64,000 nucleotides of DNA from Microbacterium sp. H1-D42 (GTDB lineage Bacteria > Actinomycetota > Actinomycetes > Actinomycetales > Microbacteriaceae), in contig NZ_CP093342.1 of assembly GCF_022637555.1 (NCBI RefSeq), positions 3,224,001 to 3,288,000 on the forward strand, read 5' to 3'. The notes under the pieces are model-generated. The model was not told the DNA's origin and did no database searches. It worked only from the letters and a program-made list of their open reading frames with translations. The translations under genes and the position numbers were made by a program. Below are positions 35,315 through 43,926 of the stretch, piece after piece (within the stretch, counting starts at the first letter, position 1; every line of letters starts with the position of its first letter).

Positions 35315-36294
35315 GCGTGACCAACGACACGGTCACCGGCATCGCCCGCACCGCGGGTCGGCGAGGATTCTCGCCGGCCCGCGGTCGGGTGCCCGCCCGC
35401 AGACGCCCCATCTCGGCGCGCCTGCTCGACGGCGCGCTGACGCTGCCCGCACTGGCGATCTACATCGTGCTGATGGTCGTGCCGGTCGGATACGCGGTCT
35501 ACTACTCGTTCACCACGTATAACGGCATCCCCTCCCAGAGCCCGACGTGGGTCGGCCTGGACAACTACCGCAGGATCTTCGAGGACCCTGCCAACGAGAT
35601 GCACTCCTCGGTCATGGTCACCGCGACGATCGCCATCGTCGGCTCGCTCCTGGTGAACGCGATCGCACTCGGCCTCGCACTTCTGCTGCAGCGCAAGAGC
35701 CGCTTCAACAGCTTCGGCCGCGCGGTGATGTTCTACCCGCACGTGCTCTCGGCGCTCATCGTGGGCTTCCTCTGGCAGGCGCTGCTCGGCCCGCAGGGTG
35801 CTATCAATGCGCTCATGGAGACGATGATGGGCTCGCGCCTGCCGTTCCTCTCCGATCCGACGTGGGCGCTGTGGACGCTCATCGGCGTGATCGTGTGGGC
35901 GCAGTTCGGCGTCCAGCTGGTGTTGTACATCGCCGGCCTGCAGGCGGTCTCGGTCGACCTGCTGGAGGCCGCCCGGATCGACGGCGCCAGCCGATTCCAG
36001 GTGTTCCGGCACGTGACGTGGCCGGCCCTCGCGTCGACGGTGACCGTGACGATCATCACCTCGGTGCTCTCGCTGCTCAAGGCGTATGACGTCGTGCTCG
36101 GCCTGACCAACGGTGGCCCTGGCGGCGCCACGCAGACCTGGGCGTACGAGATCCTCGCCGTGTCCTTCCCGAACAACAAGGTCGGCCTCGCGTCTGCACA
36201 GGCAGTGCTGCTGATCATCGCGGCCGGCATCCTCTCCTTCTCCATCATCGCCATGCGTCGCAAGGCCGAATCCGGATCGGAGGCCGTCGGATGA
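35311..36294 (+). CDS. Sugar ABC transporter permease (MalF-like)
   Basis: This is a 327-residue permease with about 45 basic N-terminal residues, six membrane segments and the coupling loop EAARIDGASRFQVFRHVTWP. The GTG start overlaps the binding-protein stop, and the end overlaps the second permease (ATGA), so the three are translationally coupled. No ATPase gene follows. It belongs with the divergent sugar-acid operon by shared control region. Confidence 0.93.
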   Translation: MSVTNDTVTGIARTAGRRGFSPARGRVPARRRPISARLLDGALTLPALAIYIVLMVVPVGYAVYYSFTTYNGIPSQSPTWVGLDNYRRIFEDPANEMHSSVMVTATIAIVGSLLVNAIALGLALLLQRKSRFNSFGRAVMFYPHVLSALIVGFLWQALLGPQGAINALMETMMGSRLPFLSDPTWALWTLIGVIVWAQFGVQLVLYIAGLQAVSVDLLEAARIDGASRFQVFRHVTWPALASTVTVTIITSVLSLLKAYDVVLGLTNGGPGGATQTWAYEILAVSFPNNKVGLASAQAVLLIIAAGILSFSIIAMRRKAESGSEAVG

Positions 36295-37133
36295 AGCGCT
36301 CGCGCCGCATGTCCACCGCCCTGCGCATCACGTTCCTCGGGCTGCTGTCCGCCGCGATGCTCGTGCCGATGTACATCCTCGTCATCAACGCCTTCAAGCC
36401 GCAGCAGGACATCCTGCTGTCGCCCCTGACGATCAACCCCGAGACCGCCACGACCGAGTTTCTCGCCGCGGCGTGGAACAGCACGCAGTTCCCGGTCGTG
36501 GAGGGTTACATCTTCACGATCTTCCTCGTGATCGCGTGCAACCTCGTCTCGATCGGCGTGTCCATCCCCGCCGCCTACGTGATCGCGCGCACTCCGGGCT
36601 TCGTGTTCGCAGCCATGCTGATGTTCTTCGTCGCCGGAATGTTCATCCCCTCGCAGATCATCCTCGTGCCGACCATCTTCGTGCTCAAGGCCCTGGGCCT
36701 GATGGGCACGGTGCCAGGCCTGGTGCTGTTCATGTCGGCCACGATGATCCCGTTCACGCTGTTCATCTTCAGCGGATACATCCGCATGCTGCCTCGGTCG
36801 CTCGATGAGGCAGCGGCGATCGACGGGGCAGGCAGGCTTCGCATCATCTGGACCATCGTGTTCCCGCTGATGAAGCCGATCGTCGCCACCGCGTTCATCC
36901 TCAACGCCCTGAGCGCCTGGAACGACTTCGTCAGTCCGCAGCTCATCCTCGGGCCAGGGTCCACCGCGAAGACGATCACCACCGGCGTGTACGCCGCGGT
37001 CTCGTCGTACAGCACGAACTACGAGATCGTCTTCCCCACGCTGCTGCTCGCCGTGGCGCCGATCCTGGTGATCTTCATCGCGATGCAGCGCTTCATCATG
37101 GGCGGACTCGCCAGTGGCGCCGTCAAGGGCTAG
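36291..37133 (+). CDS. Carbohydrate ABC transporter permease (MalG-like)
   Basis: This is a 280-residue partner permease with six membrane segments and the loop EAAAIDGAGRLRIIWTIVFP. The C-terminus MQRFIMGGLASGAVKG is typical of this family. It is coupled to the preceding permease and is followed after 48 bases by a GntR regulator transcribed in the same direction. Confidence 0.93.
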   Translation: MKRSRRMSTALRITFLGLLSAAMLVPMYILVINAFKPQQDILLSPLTINPETATTEFLAAAWNSTQFPVVEGYIFTIFLVIACNLVSIGVSIPAAYVIARTPGFVFAAMLMFFVAGMFIPSQIILVPTIFVLKALGLMGTVPGLVLFMSATMIPFTLFIFSGYIRMLPRSLDEAAAIDGAGRLRIIWTIVFPLMKPIVATAFILNALSAWNDFVSPQLILGPGSTAKTITTGVYAAVSSYSTNYEIVFPTLLLAVAPILVIFIAMQRFIMGGLASGAVKG

Positions 37134-37181
37134 GCGCCGCGTCACCGTCCACAACCGGACCCGAACAATAGAGTGTGAATC

Positions 37182-37925
37182 ATGAGTGCCCCATTCCAGA
37201 CCACTGAGGGACGCACCCGTGCGCCGATCGAGCGCATCGGCGCGACGGTCCTGAACGACCTCGTGCAGTCGATCGTCGCCGGCGAGCTGTCCTCGGGCGA
37301 CGTGATGCCGCCGGAGAGCGTGCTCAGCACGCAGTTCGGCGTGAGCCGGACGGTCATCCGTGAATCGATGAAGCGGCTCCAGGAGAAGGGCATGGTCACC
37401 GTCGCGCAGGGACGCGGCACGCACGTGAACCCTTCGACGAGCTGGAACGTGCTCGACCCGCTGGTGCTCTCGACGATGATCGGCAACGACTCCACCCTCG
37501 GGGTGCTGGATGACCTCAGCATCGTCCGTGGAGCGCTCGAGGCCGAGATGGCCGCATCAGCAGCATCCGCCGCAGGTCCCGACGATCACGCGCGCCTGCG
37601 CGATTCGCTCGCGGCGATGTCGGAGCGGATCGACGACTCCGCGGGATTCCGTGAGGCCGACGTCCGGTTCCACATCGCCGTGATGGAGCTGTCGGACAAC
37701 ACCCTCGCCGAGAACATCGCGCGCGTGCTGATCGCGCACGCTGTGGGGAGCAACCGGTACACCGGCGTCGACCCGGAGCACGCATTCGAGATCACCCTCG
37801 GCGAGCACGAGCGGATCATCGAGGCGATCGAGACCGGCGATGTGGAGGCCGCTCGATCGGCGATGAGCGCGCACATCCTCGGCTCGTGGGAGCGCAGGCG
37901 CCTGCCATCCGAGCGGCGCAAGTAG
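37182..37925 (+). CDS. FadR-type GntR regulator, paralogue of the one at 18078
   Basis: This 247-residue protein has a winged helix with LSTQFGVSRTVIRESMKRLQ and MVTVAQGRGTHV, then an FCD domain with DVRFHIAVMELSDNTLAENIA and LGEHERIIEAI. It aligns over its full length with the 18078 regulator, and the recognition helix is nearly identical, so the two may share operators. It sits between two ABC importer gene sets and probably controls one or both. A TAGAGT -10-like element lies about eight bases before the ATG, so the transcript may have a very short leader. Confidence 0.92.
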   Translation: MSAPFQTTEGRTRAPIERIGATVLNDLVQSIVAGELSSGDVMPPESVLSTQFGVSRTVIRESMKRLQEKGMVTVAQGRGTHVNPSTSWNVLDPLVLSTMIGNDSTLGVLDDLSIVRGALEAEMAASAASAAGPDDHARLRDSLAAMSERIDDSAGFREADVRFHIAVMELSDNTLAENIARVLIAHAVGSNRYTGVDPEHAFEITLGEHERIIEAIETGDVEAARSAMSAHILGSWERRRLPSERRK

Positions 37926-37937
37926 AGCTGAACGCAG

Positions 37938-37965
37938 AGAGGGACCCGAGCGATCGGGTCCCTCT
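37938..37965 (+). terminator. Hairpin terminator after the GntR gene
   Basis: AGAGGGACCCGA and TCGGGTCCCTCT form a perfect 12-base stem with a GCGA loop, followed by TCTGTTGT. It isolates the GntR transcript from the next importer. Confidence 0.85.
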
Positions 37966-38098
37966 TCTGTTGTGCGCCGGCCGTTTCACGCGTTCGGAAC
38001 ATCGGTCATGTGATGTTTGTTGACGTAGGTTGTCAGACGTAGTACATTTCAAGCATTGCCCTGCACCCGGGACCCGAATATCTCTGAGAGGGATCGCA

Positions 38099-39361
38099 AT
38101 GAAGCGAAAGATCGCTGCCGTCGCCATCGTCGGCACCGTCGCACTGACCTTGACCGCCTGCGGCGGAGCCGCACCCGCCGGCACCTCCGGCGGCGATACG
38201 AAGAGCGACAAGCTCGTCGTGTGGAACTGGGGCGAGGCGGATGCTGCCGCAACGGCCTACTACGACGACATCACCGCCGCATTCAAGAAGGTGCGGCCGG
38301 ATGTCGAAGTCGAGATCGTGCACCAGCCGTTCGACCAGTACTACACCCTGCTCGGCAGCGCAGTGGAGGCCGGCACCGGCCCCGATGTCGCGCTGTTCAA
38401 CGGCGGCACGCAGCTGAAGAGCCGCACCGACATGCTGGTGCCCATCACGAGCGAGATGGCCGACCTCGAGGACACCCTGGCCGGCTGGCCGGCCTTCCAG
38501 GCAGACGGCGAGACCTACTCCGCCCCGATGTTCCTGCAGGGCTTCCCGATCTACTACAACAAGGCCCTGTTCGACTCCGCCGGACTCGATGCTGACACCC
38601 CGCCCGCCAGCTGGGACGAGCTGACAGCGGCGTGCAGCGCTGTGCTGGACAAGACCGACGCCTCGTGCTTCGCACTGGGCAACAAGGAGGGCCTCGGCAT
38701 CGAGTTCTTCCTCTCGGGCTTCGGCTCGGGCATCTTCACCCCTGACGAGTACGACGCCTGGATCGACGGGAAGCACGACTGGACCAGTGCGCACGCCAAG
38801 CAGGTGCTGCAGCTCTGGGCGGATTCCGCTGCCGACGGCTGGTACAACGACGGCGCGAACTCCACGGCCATGTTCAACGATTCATTCGACCTCTTCTCGG
38901 CCGGCAAGGCCGCCATGGTCATCGGCCTGATGAGCGACACCGCGCACTGGAAGCAGTTCGACGAGTTCCTCGGGGCGGACCTCGGGTTCATGATGCCCGT
39001 TGCCGTGAACGACGGCGCGACCGTGGCACTCCCCGCCGAAGGCGGCATCGGCTACGGCGTGCTCAACGAGAAGAAGAAGGATCTGGCAGTCGACTGGATC
39101 AAGGCGACAGTCGACAAGGATGCGCTCTCGAACTACTCCCTCGCCGGTGGCCAGATCGCTTCGGACACCACGGTCGAGCTCGACACCGACATCGCTGCCG
39201 CCAATGACATCGTCGCTGAACTCGGTGGCAGCAAGCCGCTGCTGCACACGGCACTCGACGCCGAGACGCTCGACCTGCTGCACCGCCTCGGCCAGCAGCT
39301 GATCGGCGGCGAGGTCACGGTCGACGAGGCCGCCGAGCAGCTGGCAGCGTCGGAGGGCTGA
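38099..39361 (+). CDS. Sugar ABC transporter substrate-binding lipoprotein
   Basis: This is a 420-residue CUT1 binding protein. The signal is short (MKRKIAAVAIVGTVALTLTA) with lipobox Cys21, followed by a Gly/Ala/Ser linker and the mature start KLVVWNWGEADAAATAYYDDI. GFPIYYNKALFDSAGLDADTPPASWDEL is a family hallmark. The ATG at 38099 was chosen for the signal peptide; an AGAGGGAT ribosome-site-like run precedes it. The 173-base region upstream contains TTGACGTA/TTGTCA repeats that may be a GntR target. The substrate is probably a monosaccharide or short glycan handled with the mutarotase at 41158. Confidence 0.93.
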   Translation: MKRKIAAVAIVGTVALTLTACGGAAPAGTSGGDTKSDKLVVWNWGEADAAATAYYDDITAAFKKVRPDVEVEIVHQPFDQYYTLLGSAVEAGTGPDVALFNGGTQLKSRTDMLVPITSEMADLEDTLAGWPAFQADGETYSAPMFLQGFPIYYNKALFDSAGLDADTPPASWDELTAACSAVLDKTDASCFALGNKEGLGIEFFLSGFGSGIFTPDEYDAWIDGKHDWTSAHAKQVLQLWADSAADGWYNDGANSTAMFNDSFDLFSAGKAAMVIGLMSDTAHWKQFDEFLGADLGFMMPVAVNDGATVALPAEGGIGYGVLNEKKKDLAVDWIKATVDKDALSNYSLAGGQIASDTTVELDTDIAAANDIVAELGGSKPLLHTALDAETLDLLHRLGQQLIGGEVTVDEAAEQLAASEG

Positions 39362-39366
39362 TCGCG

Positions 39367-40326
39367 TTGTCGATCGACACCACCTCGACCCGGAGTCTTG
39401 TCCTCAAGGAGGGCAGGGCTCCGGGCCCACGCCGCAGTCTCCCCGACGCCCCGCGCCGTCGCAGGCCCTGGACCCTGGATCGCCTCGCGCCCTATCTGAT
39501 GGTGCTGCCGGTCATCCTCATCCTCGTCATCTTCCGGCTGTACCCGCTGATCCTCGGCGTGAACTTCTCCTTCACGGGCGACAAGGAGCTCAACGGTCAG
39601 TTCGTCGGACTCGACAACTACGTCACGCTCCTCGGCGATGCGCGGTTCCGCGCCTCGGCGGTCAACGTGCTCGTCGTGCTGCTGTTCGTGCCGCTCCAGG
39701 TGTTCGTCGCGGGCATCCTGGCCACCTTCGTGTTCCTCAAGGTGCCTGGCCACAGCTTCTTCCGCAGCGTCTACTTCCTGCCCGTGGTGCTCTCCCCGAT
39801 CATCATCGGCGCGATCTTCAACATCATCCTCGCCGCGAACGGACCGCTCAACGCCGCGCTCGGCGTCATCAACCTGCCTGGCGTCGACTGGCTCGGCCTG
39901 CGCGCGACGGCTCTGCCCACGGTTCTCGTGGTGCACATCTGGGCCACCTTCGGCATGGCGTTCACGATCTTCCTCGCCGGCTTCGCCACCTTGGATGCTG
40001 AGCTGCTCGACGCCGCGAAGATCGACGGCGCCAACATGCGCCAGCAGGTCGTGCACGTGATCATCCCCAGCCTCAGCCAGACCATCCAGTTCGTCTTCGT
40101 CACGACCACGATCGGCATGCTGACCGGCCTGTTCGGCCTGCTGTACACGATGACGGCGGGCGGCCCCGGAGCCGCGAGCTACCTGCCCGAGTTCCTCATC
40201 TGGAAGCTCACCGGCGAAGCGCGCCCCGCCCTGGCATCCGCCGCTTCTGTCTTCCTGCTGCTGATCGTTCTCGTGATCGGCCTGATCCAGATCCGCGTGC
40301 TCCGCCGCGCGACCAAGGAGTCATGA
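39367..40326 (+). CDS. Sugar ABC transporter permease (MalF-like)
   Basis: This is a 319-residue permease. The TTG at 39367 is the best start: a GGAGG lies 10-15 bases upstream inside the end of the binding-protein gene, and the next Met would remove part of the first membrane segment. Six membrane helices and the loop DAAKIDGANMRQQVVHVIIP are present. The end overlaps the next permease (ATGA). Confidence 0.9.
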   Translation: MSIDTTSTRSLVLKEGRAPGPRRSLPDAPRRRRPWTLDRLAPYLMVLPVILILVIFRLYPLILGVNFSFTGDKELNGQFVGLDNYVTLLGDARFRASAVNVLVVLLFVPLQVFVAGILATFVFLKVPGHSFFRSVYFLPVVLSPIIIGAIFNIILAANGPLNAALGVINLPGVDWLGLRATALPTVLVVHIWATFGMAFTIFLAGFATLDAELLDAAKIDGANMRQQVVHVIIPSLSQTIQFVFVTTTIGMLTGLFGLLYTMTAGGPGAASYLPEFLIWKLTGEARPALASAASVFLLLIVLVIGLIQIRVLRRATKES

Positions 40327-41153
40327 TGCGCAGAGAACGCACAGTGAAATGGATCATCGCCATCCCGATGATGCTGCTGGCCATCGCGACGATCTACCCG
40401 ATGCTCTTCTCGCTGAACATCGCTCTGAAGACGCGCAAGGACTACGTGCTTGATCGCCTCGGACTGACCCAGACGTTCCATATTCAGAACTTCATCGACG
40501 CCTGGACCCAGGCCGACATGGGGCGATACTTCCTGAACACGATCATCGTCACTGTGTGCTCGGTCACACTCCTGCTGGTGCTCGCCTCGATGTGCGGGTA
40601 CGCGCTCAGCCATCTGACCTTCCGCGGCAGCCGCGTCGCCTTCCTGGTGATCCTCGCGATGATGATGATCCCGTTCCAGGTGATCATGGTCCCGACGATC
40701 AAGATGCTCAGCGACATGGGACTGGTCAACACCTTCCCGGGCCTCATCCTGGTGTACGTCGCACAGTTCCTGCCGTTCACGGTCTACTTCATGACCGCGT
40801 ACTACTCCGGGATCCCGAAGGAGCTCACCGAGGCCGCCCGGGTGGACGGCAACGGGCTGTTCGGGGCGTGGTGGCGCATCATGGTGCCGATCGGCAAGCC
40901 GGCACTGGTGTCCATGGGCATCCTCAACGCGCTGTTCGTGTGGAATGACATCCTCATCGCCCTGATGATCATGCAGTCACCGCAGAATCGCACGGTGATG
41001 GTTGGCGTGAGCGGTCTTCGCGGCCAGTACCCGGACAACGTGCCCACGTACGTCGCCGGTGTGCTGCTGACGGTGGTGCCGCTGATCATCGTGTACCTCG
41101 TCTTCCAGCGGCAGATCACCTCCGGCGTCACCGCCGGCGCGACGAAGGGCTGA
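40323..41153 (+). CDS. Carbohydrate ABC transporter permease (MalG-like)
   Basis: This is a 276-residue permease with six membrane segments and the loop EAARVDGNGLFGAWWRIMVP; Asn replaces the usual Ala after DG. The C-terminus FQRQITSGVTAGATKG is typical. It overlaps the preceding permease and is followed after four bases by the mutarotase gene, so sugar import and anomer conversion are made together. Confidence 0.92.
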   Translation: MMRRERTVKWIIAIPMMLLAIATIYPMLFSLNIALKTRKDYVLDRLGLTQTFHIQNFIDAWTQADMGRYFLNTIIVTVCSVTLLLVLASMCGYALSHLTFRGSRVAFLVILAMMMIPFQVIMVPTIKMLSDMGLVNTFPGLILVYVAQFLPFTVYFMTAYYSGIPKELTEAARVDGNGLFGAWWRIMVPIGKPALVSMGILNALFVWNDILIALMIMQSPQNRTVMVGVSGLRGQYPDNVPTYVAGVLLTVVPLIIVYLVFQRQITSGVTAGATKG

Positions 41154-41157
41154 CGAC

Positions 41158-41484
41158 ATGAGCCGCCGATTCGGGATGATCGCGCGCCTCCGACCGGAGA
41201 AGCGTCAGGAGTACATCGACCTGCATGCGGCCGCCTGGCCGCAGGTCGAGGCGACGATCACCGCGACGGGCATCCGCAACTTCTCGATCTTCCTCACCGG
41301 CGACGTGATCGTCGGATACTTCGAGTACGTCGGCTCGGATTACGCGGCCGATCAGGCGATCATGGCCGCAGATGAGGCCACGCAGCTGTGGTGGGCACGG
41401 ACGGGGCCGTGCCAGCTGCCTTTCCACGAGGAATCGACGGCTCCCAATTGGGAGATGCTCGAAGAGATCTGGCACCTGGACTGA
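41158..41484 (+). CDS. L-rhamnose mutarotase-family protein
   Basis: This small 108-residue protein of the RhaM (DUF718) dimeric alpha/beta-barrel fold interconverts sugar anomers. Visible marks are RFGMIARLRPEKRQEYIDLHAAAWPQV, NFSIFLTGDVIVGYFEYVG and the C-terminal NWEMLEEIWHLD. It is the last gene of the third ABC importer operon, so the imported sugar is likely L-rhamnose, L-fucose or a similar deoxyhexose. This is the strongest sequence clue in the window to the sugar type, though family members may have other specificities. Confidence 0.92.
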   Translation: MSRRFGMIARLRPEKRQEYIDLHAAAWPQVEATITATGIRNFSIFLTGDVIVGYFEYVGSDYAADQAIMAADEATQLWWARTGPCQLPFHEESTAPNWEMLEEIWHLD

Positions 41485-41544
41485 CCTCGAAACTCCGTTC
41501 GCACACCACTTGACATTGCGTCGCTCATTTGTTCGAATGATGGG

Positions 41545-43620
41545 ATGCGGTGGCAGGGACAGACTCTCGAAGATGTGGATGCTGACGCGCTGCCCGGTCT
41601 AGAGAATCGCACCGGCATCGTGCGGTCGGTGACCACGCCGGAGTTCGCCGGGATGACCTTCCACGAGATCCTGGCGAAGTCGGCGCTGAACTCGGTACCC
41701 GGCCCGTCGAAGATGCCGTTCAGCTGGACCATCAATCCGTACCGTGGATGCAGTCATGCGTGCGTTTACTGCCTGGACCCAAGCACGCTGATCTTGTGCG
41801 CCGACGGGAGGCAGCGATCTCTGCGTGACCTCGACATCGGTGACGAGATCATCGGCACGAAGAAGCAGGGAGCGTACCGCCGCTACGTCAGGACACGCGT
41901 CGAAGCGAAGTGGCATACGTCCAAGCCCGCCTACCGGGTGATGCTCGCAGATGGCACCTCACTCATCGCGAGTGGAGACCATCGCTTCCTGACGGACCGC
42001 GGCTGGAAGTACGTGCAAGATGTCGAGGGCGGCCAGCGTCCCCACCTGACCACCAACAACCGGTTGATGGGATTCGGCATCGGCGGGTCGACCCTTGGGG
42101 CCTCCGAACGCGACATCGACTATCGCCGCGGATACCTCGCCGGCATGATCCGAGGAGACGAGGCATCGTTTCACGGCGATCACCGAGTCAGGAACCTGAC
42201 GAGGCGAATCAATTCATTTCGTCTGGCACTCATCGATGAAGAAGCACTCGACCGCACACGGGCTTACCTTGCAGAGGAAGGGATCACGACGCACACTCGC
42301 CCCTTCGCGCAGCAGACAGCTACTCGCAGCGCGATGGACGCGATCCACACCGCGTCTGCAATGAATGTCGCGCACATTGAGGCACTGACACTCACGCCGG
42401 AACAGCCTTCCCGAGATTGGCGGAGGGGATTCCTCGGTGGAATCTTCGACGCCGAGGGAAGCTGCTCGCGCGGCATCCTCAGGATCAGCAACAAGGACCC
42501 AGAGATCCTTGACCTGATCTGCTCAAGCTGCGACGTTCTCGAAATTTCGTATGTTCTGGAAGGTCCGCGTCAAAACGGCGTGTCAGACGTGCGGGTGCGT
42601 GGGGGGCTGGCCATGCGCCAGAAGTTTTTCACTGCCGCAGCTCCCGCGATCACCCGCAAGCTCGATCTCGAAGGTACGGCCGTGAAGACGGCATCCGACC
42701 TGCGCGTCGAATCGATCGAACCGCTCGTGGGTGAACGCGAGCTCATCGACATCACCACGGGAACCGGCGACTTCATCGCCAATGGCGTGATCAGCCACAA
42801 CTGCTTCGCCCGCGGAACCCACGAGTATCTGGATCTCGACGGCGGCGCAGACTTCGACTCGCAGATCGTCGTGAAGACCAACATCGTCGAGGTGCTGGGG
42901 CGTGAGCTGCGTCGAGGGTCGTGGCAGCACGAGACGGTCGCGCTGGGCACCAACACCGACCCGTACCAGCGGGCGGAGGGGCGCTACAAGCTCATGCCGG
43001 GGATCATCCGCGCACTGGCCGACTCCGGCACGCCGTTCTCGATCCTCACCAAGGGCACGCTGGTGCGGCGCGACATCCCGCTGCTCGTCGAGGCGGCGAG
43101 ACAGGTGCCGATCGACGTGCAGATGTCGATCGCGATGTACGACGACGACCTGCAGCACTCGATCGAGCCGGGCACGCCCTCGACGCAGGCACGGCTCGAC
43201 ACCGTGAGTGCGCTGTCGGATGCCGGGTTCCGCGTCGGCGTCTTCCTCATGCCGGTGCTGCCGCACCTCACCGACTCGGTCGCCGCGATCGACGAGGCGC
43301 TGAAGCGGATCAAGGCGACCGGCGCCGACCACGTCATCTACGGCTCTCTTCATCTGCGCCCCGGGGTCAAGCCCTGGTTCTTCCAGTGGCTGCAGCGAGA
43401 GCATCCGGAGCTGCTGTCGTCGTATCGGGGACTGTATCCGGGCATCTCAGCCGAAGCCCCGAAGGCGTACGGGCAGTGGCTGGCGAAGCGGATGCGGCCG
43501 ATGATCCGAATGCACGGCCTGGAGGCGCGCGATTCGGCGAACGCCCGGCCCGCGCGACGGATGGCGCCGCGCCCAGTCACCGCGCCAGCTGCCGCCGCAC
43601 CGGCCGAGATGCTGTTCTGA
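41545..43620 (+). CDS. Intein-containing Rv2578c-family radical SAM protein
   Basis: The 691-residue precursor consists of a 347-residue radical SAM protein interrupted by a 344-residue intein. The N-extein ends YRGCSHACVY and the C-extein begins CFARGTHEYLDLDGG. Splicing joins them to CSHACVYC, the CX3CX2C iron-sulfur motif (Cys69, Cys73 and the third Cys). The Cys at precursor position 76 is the intein's first residue, and the third cluster Cys is the +1 extein residue, so no complete cluster site exists on the proper extein until splicing. Radical SAM barrel motifs such as ALGTNTDPYQRAEGRYKLMPGII follow. The cellular reaction of the Rv2578c family is unknown to me. Confidence 0.93.
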   Translation: MRWQGQTLEDVDADALPGLENRTGIVRSVTTPEFAGMTFHEILAKSALNSVPGPSKMPFSWTINPYRGCSHACVYCLDPSTLILCADGRQRSLRDLDIGDEIIGTKKQGAYRRYVRTRVEAKWHTSKPAYRVMLADGTSLIASGDHRFLTDRGWKYVQDVEGGQRPHLTTNNRLMGFGIGGSTLGASERDIDYRRGYLAGMIRGDEASFHGDHRVRNLTRRINSFRLALIDEEALDRTRAYLAEEGITTHTRPFAQQTATRSAMDAIHTASAMNVAHIEALTLTPEQPSRDWRRGFLGGIFDAEGSCSRGILRISNKDPEILDLICSSCDVLEISYVLEGPRQNGVSDVRVRGGLAMRQKFFTAAAPAITRKLDLEGTAVKTASDLRVESIEPLVGERELIDITTGTGDFIANGVISHNCFARGTHEYLDLDGGADFDSQIVVKTNIVEVLGRELRRGSWQHETVALGTNTDPYQRAEGRYKLMPGIIRALADSGTPFSILTKGTLVRRDIPLLVEAARQVPIDVQMSIAMYDDDLQHSIEPGTPSTQARLDTVSALSDAGFRVGVFLMPVLPHLTDSVAAIDEALKRIKATGADHVIYGSLHLRPGVKPWFFQWLQREHPELLSSYRGLYPGISAEAPKAYGQWLAKRMRPMIRMHGLEARDSANARPARRMAPRPVTAPAAAAPAEMLF
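41770..42801 (+). mobile_element. Intein with LAGLIDADG homing endonuclease domain
   Basis: This 344-residue in-frame protein intron begins CLDPSTLILCADGRQRSL (block A, nucleophile Cys1). It has a block B-like region around SGDHRFLTDRGW and two LAGLIDADG-type motifs, YLAGMIRGD and FLGGIFDAEGS. It ends GDFIANGVISHN (blocks F/G, His-Asn) before a +1 Cys. All residues expected for splicing are present. Both endonuclease motifs keep an acidic residue, so homing activity may persist. Codon third positions look more AT-rich than in the host gene, which fits acquisition. Confidence 0.92.
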
Positions 43621-43629
43621 CGACGCGAC

Positions 43630-43818
43630 TCAGTGTCGCTGCTGCTTCAGCGGCTCGGTCCAGATCACCAGGAAGAACAGCGCCAGCGGGCCGAATATCA
43701 GCGTCATCAGGAACCACCAGAACTTGCCACGACCTTGAAGCCCCGCCAGTCCACCGCCGAGCAAGGCGATCGAGAACCATGCCGTACCGGCCATCGAGGC
43801 CACCTGCTGCCATTCCAT
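43630..43818 (-). CDS. Small membrane protein
   Basis: This 62-residue protein has two hydrophobic segments (about 9-26, SMAGTAWFSIALLGGGLA, and 33-52, KFWWFLMTLIFGPLALFFLV) and a short basic tail. It starts with ATG and stands alone between two genes. It is like small conserved actinobacterial membrane proteins of unknown role. Confidence 0.7.
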   Translation of the reverse strand: MEWQQVASMAGTAWFSIALLGGGLAGLQGRGKFWWFLMTLIFGPLALFFLVIWTEPLKQQRH

Positions 43819-43880
43819 GCCGACAGCCTATTGGCCGTGGGCTGCGCCCCTAGTCCGAACCCCGGCGACGACACGACGAA

Positions 43881-43920
43881 GCCGTCGGATCCGAGCCCGA
43901 TTGGACTCGAATCCGACGGC
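43881..43920 (-). terminator. Terminator hairpin, copy 1 of a repeated element
   Basis: GCCGTCGGATCCGAG pairs with CTCGAATCCGACGGC (one mismatched pair region) around the loop CCCGATTGGA, seven bases beyond the stop of the beta-helix gene. The 47 bases at 43874-43920 match 46601-46647 at 42 positions, and one stem pair differs by a compensating change. Confidence 0.85.
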
Positions 43921-43926
43921 AGCGAT

